A stretch of DNA of 23,416 bases from a virus. The DNA is taken from IMG/VR virus record IMGVR_UViG_3300030104_003697, positions 1-23,416 of that record. One strand, given 5' to 3'. Under the pieces are notes generated by a model. It searched no databases and was not told the origin of the DNA. It worked only from the letters and a program-made list of their open reading frames with translations. Positions 21,176 to 23,416 of the stretch are shown here, piece after piece (position 1 is the first letter of the stretch; the number at the start of each line of letters is the position of its first letter). Made by a program: the position numbers and the translations under genes.

Positions 21176-21931
21176 ATGGCTACAGTACAGGGAAGTAATG
21201 GAAGAATTGAAATATTTGAAGATTTTTTTGGTGGCGAAGACATAATTGCTAATACAGCAGATACAAGATCATTTGGTGGTTCAGGACTAAGAGTGCTTGG
21301 TCAAGGAATTGCTGAGACAGACTCAGGAATTACAGTCGGTGAAACTGATGCTAATAACGGAGTCGGAATTCTAACTACTACTGACGAAGCTAACCACTCT
21401 TGTGGTGTTGCTACATCACAGGGATTCGTAGTTGGAAAAATGGGAACAATAGTAGCTGAATGTAGAGTTCAGTTCCCTGATTTGGACACTAAAGAGTTTT
21501 ACTTTGGATTGACAGACGAGAATGTCGATGCTGAAAACTTGGAAGGTTCTACTATTCATGGAGCTTCTACAACTATCACTCTTACTGCTGCAAACCTTTG
21601 TGGATTTTTGTTTTCTGCTGAACTAACAGATGACGAAGACTGGCACATGGTTTACAACGGAGGAACAACTACTGGAGAAACAACATCAACAAACATTGAT
21701 GCTGATGTAGATGCAGTAGCTGGAGAGTACGACATCATCAGAGTTGAAGTGGCAATCAATGGAACTGCTAGATGGTACATCAATGGTGTGCTAAAGCAGA
21801 CTGTAGAAAATGCTGTATCAACTACTGCTGAACTCGCTGTTATCGCAATGGTAGAAGCCAAAGGCGCAGCTATTGAATATGCATGGATTGATTACATTTC
21901 AATTTCAGCTGCAAGAGACTTCACTAAGTAG
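21176..21931 (+). CDS. possible head decoration / beta-sandwich protein
   Basis: 251 residues of mainly beta-type sequence rich in Gly, Thr and Asp. It starts with GRIEIFEDFFGGEDI, continues with VAECRVQFPDLDTKEFYFGL and has YDIIRVEVAINGTARWYING near residues 183-202, a pattern seen in concanavalin/LamG-like folds (strand, then an ARWYINGVLK turn). Such proteins occur as capsid decorations or receptor-binding parts in phages. AGGAG precedes the ATG. The position directly after the capsid genes favours a decoration role; no direct evidence for sugar binding. Confidence 0.6.
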   Translation: MATVQGSNGRIEIFEDFFGGEDIIANTADTRSFGGSGLRVLGQGIAETDSGITVGETDANNGVGILTTTDEANHSCGVATSQGFVVGKMGTIVAECRVQFPDLDTKEFYFGLTDENVDAENLEGSTIHGASTTITLTAANLCGFLFSAELTDDEDWHMVYNGGTTTGETTSTNIDADVDAVAGEYDIIRVEVAINGTARWYINGVLKQTVENAVSTTAELAVIAMVEAKGAAIEYAWIDYISISAARDFTK

Positions 21932-21939
21932 GAGAGTAA

Positions 21940-22359
21940 ATGGTTTCTAGGATTGAATTAACTCAAGCCGAAATCATGGGTCATGAGCCTTGTTATTACA
22001 TTTCAGAGATGAATAAACAGGCTCATGATTCTTCGGGTTTCAGAAGATTTCAAACAATAACTGTTATTAGAAATGACAGGAAGGTGAAATTTGAAAGAGA
22101 CATCGGAGACTCAAGATTATTCGGGGAACAATTTCAATTAATCTGTGGAGTTCCAAATGGTAAGGGTGGTGGCGAAGCACTATATACAGTCGATGAGGCT
22201 ATAAGGATGGCTCAAAACATGAACCTCAAGCCACCTGAAATGTCAGAACGAAAGCCAAAAGATTTAAGACAAATCTATTTGGACAACATAGAAGAAAGGA
22301 ATAAACAGAAAAAGGGGTTGAGTGTATTTGGTCCCATGTATAAAAAGGAGCGAACCTAA
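21940..22359 (+). CDS. hypothetical protein (139 aa)
   Basis: AGGAG precedes the ATG, 8 bp after the previous gene. The N-terminus is mixed (ELTQAEIMGHEPCYYISEM), the middle contains RNDRKVKFERDIGDSR and a Gly-rich turn (GKGGGEALY), and the C-terminal third is Lys/Glu-rich and helical. No domain recognised. The stop overlaps the start of the next gene (TAATG), so the two are coupled. It could be a head-completion or minor structural protein by position only. Confidence 0.65.
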   Translation: MVSRIELTQAEIMGHEPCYYISEMNKQAHDSSGFRRFQTITVIRNDRKVKFERDIGDSRLFGEQFQLICGVPNGKGGGEALYTVDEAIRMAQNMNLKPPEMSERKPKDLRQIYLDNIEERNKQKKGLSVFGPMYKKERT

Positions 22360-22925
22360 TGGTACAAAACAATGAAGTATCTATCCAAGAACAGTTAAGA
22401 GACGCAGAAGCTGCAGAGGAACCCGGAAATATAAAGGCTGGGTCTGTGGTTGGTAATTCAAATGGAATGACTATGAGTGCATCAGAACTTAATAGTGCAG
22501 GATGGGTATATGTCTACGATACCTTCACAGGAGATCGCTCAATAGTTAACAGGAATATGTTGCCACAACAATTACAGAAAAAACGTGAAAACGGCACATA
22601 TGTATTTACTACTACTAAACCTGAAAATGAAAAAGTACACGGAACTATCAAGTGTCTTTTGCATGAGACAGATCCTAACAGAGAACTTTATGACTCATGG
22701 GGTCTTGCCTACTGCACTAAAGATAATTTAACAGCCTCTCATGATTTGAGAGTACATATGGAAAAACGCCACAGAAGAGAATGGGCAACCATCGATGGCG
22801 AGAACAGAGCAAAAGAAAAAGAAGAAGAAAAAGCTAAAGACAACTTGTTAGCTGAGGCTATCAAGGAACTCGCAGCTTCAAATAGAGCAAGCAATAACAG
22901 GAGAACTAATAATGGCGAAAAATAA
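22359..22925 (+). CDS. hypothetical protein with C2H2-like zinc finger
   Basis: 188 residues. The N-terminal half is polar, with GWVYVYDTFTGDRS. The middle contains C99, C119, then H133-x4-H138 (LRVHMEKRH), which looks like a C2H2 finger with a long insertion between the cysteines. The C-terminus is a charged helix (RAKEKEEEKAKDNLLAEAI) ending in an Asn/Arg-rich tail. AAGGAG lies before the ATG. It overlaps the next gene by 14 bp. In a virion gene row such a protein could bind DNA, RNA or a partner protein; I cannot say which. Confidence 0.62.
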   Translation: MVQNNEVSIQEQLRDAEAAEEPGNIKAGSVVGNSNGMTMSASELNSAGWVYVYDTFTGDRSIVNRNMLPQQLQKKRENGTYVFTTTKPENEKVHGTIKCLLHETDPNRELYDSWGLAYCTKDNLTASHDLRVHMEKRHRREWATIDGENRAKEKEEEKAKDNLLAEAIKELAASNRASNNRRTNNGEK

Positions 22926-23220
22926 TTTTTCTCCCATACCCAATTCGTTAGTGACTCACGCAGTGACAGACTCAGCAACATCGCTGACTGTACCTGACCA
23001 AGCTAACTACGCTGAGGGTTATGTCAGAACTAATAGCGTAACCGAATTACGCAGTGGTTCTACTCCAGCTAACGATACAGGTAGAACTTGGGCAGCAGGA
23101 GACATAATAGTTTTAAGATCAAGAGATGAATGTGTGAAATTCCAAGTAATCAGGCAGAACGATTCCAACGCTGCCACCATAGACTTTGAGTTCTGGAATA
23201 AAGTGCCAGGTATGAACTAA
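22912..23220 (+). CDS. hypothetical protein (102 aa)
   Basis: AGGAG lies before the ATG, inside the end of the previous gene. The protein starts MAKNNFSPIPNSLVTHAVTD and has beta-type segments rich in Thr/Ser/Val (SATSLTVPDQANY, DIIVLRSRDECVKFQVI). It is small and not membrane-bound. The order in the module suggests a head-tail or tail-fibre accessory protein; no family is recognised. Its stop overlaps the next ATG (TAATG). Confidence 0.62.
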   Translation: MAKNNFSPIPNSLVTHAVTDSATSLTVPDQANYAEGYVRTNSVTELRSGSTPANDTGRTWAAGDIIVLRSRDECVKFQVIRQNDSNAATIDFEFWNKVPGMN

Positions 23221-23416
23221 TGGCAGGGATACTATTACCAGGAAGTGCTAGACCAGGTGGTGGAGACATCGAGGGCGTAACAGCAGGAGATGGATTGTCA
23301 GGTGGTGGATCTAGTGGTTCTGTAACTGTAACACTCGATCTTAATGAGCTGACAGCAGCAGCAGTTGCTGATGGTGACTTCATTGCAATTATTGATGCTA
23401 ATGATTCCAATGCTTC
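23220..23416 (+). CDS. fibre-like structural protein, 3' end outside window
   Basis: About 65 N-terminal residues are visible: MAGILLPGSARPGGGDIEGV, then a Gly/Ser-rich stretch (TAGDGLSGGGSSGSVTVTL) and ADGDFIAIIDANDSNAS. The pattern of TAGxGLxGGG followed by a short strand is common at the start of phage tail-fibre and related trimeric proteins. The start overlaps the previous stop as TAATG. The gene runs off the window, so length and receptor-binding domain are unknown. Confidence 0.65.
   Translation, partial: MAGILLPGSARPGGGDIEGVTAGDGLSGGGSSGSVTVTLDLNELTAAAVADGDFIAIIDANDSNA

Overview
This is a stretch of an AT-rich temperate phage genome, or an episomal relative of one, carried by an unidentified, probably aquatic bacterium. 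The phage assignment rests on a tyrosine integrase, small and large terminase subunits, a portal, a scaffold, a major capsid protein and tail/head accessory genes in one arrangement. Three short Lys/Arg-rich proteins before the large terminase and a very large internal-virion-like protein after the portal recall podovirus-like phages of marine plankton. Host and tail type cannot be settled from this window.

Layout. Positions 1-1622 (+) hold the end of an upstream gene and the integrase. Positions 1626-1903 look like an intact attP: two copies of a direct arm-type repeat flank a core identical in form to the 5' half of tRNA-Arg(CCU). Because phage genes and arm sites lie on both sides, this reads as an unintegrated (circular or replicating) phage rather than a prophage boundary. 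Positions 1905-6248 (-) hold twelve small, mostly overlapping genes, probably early or accessory. They include a run of related zinc-ribbon proteins, a gene product 88-family protein and two very short genes. At least two sigma70-like promoters with a shared palindromic operator in their spacers drive this cluster. Positions 6291-6428 are a divergent control region.

Positions 6429-23416 (+) are the late module: terS, an unusual 530-bp non-coding block (GC-rich GTGCG-type tract, nested inverted repeats, strong terminator), three basic proteins, terL, portal, a 68-aa protein, two large virion-type proteins (799 and 1622 aa), a Com-like zinc-finger protein, a terminator, scaffold, major capsid protein, a small HNH-like protein, a possible decoration protein, three small proteins and the start of a fibre-like protein cut by the window end.

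How it works together: terS/terL package DNA through the portal into a scaffold/MCP procapsid; the large proteins are probably internal or ejection proteins; integrase and attP would allow lysogeny. No repressor, excisionase, polymerase, lysis gene or tail-tube gene was recognised here. The most notable points are an integrase whose first catalytic arginine is replaced by histidine, the attP carrying a 5' (not 3') tRNA half, the tandem zinc-ribbon family, twin operator-promoters, the repeat-rich block between terS and terL, and the Com-like gene.
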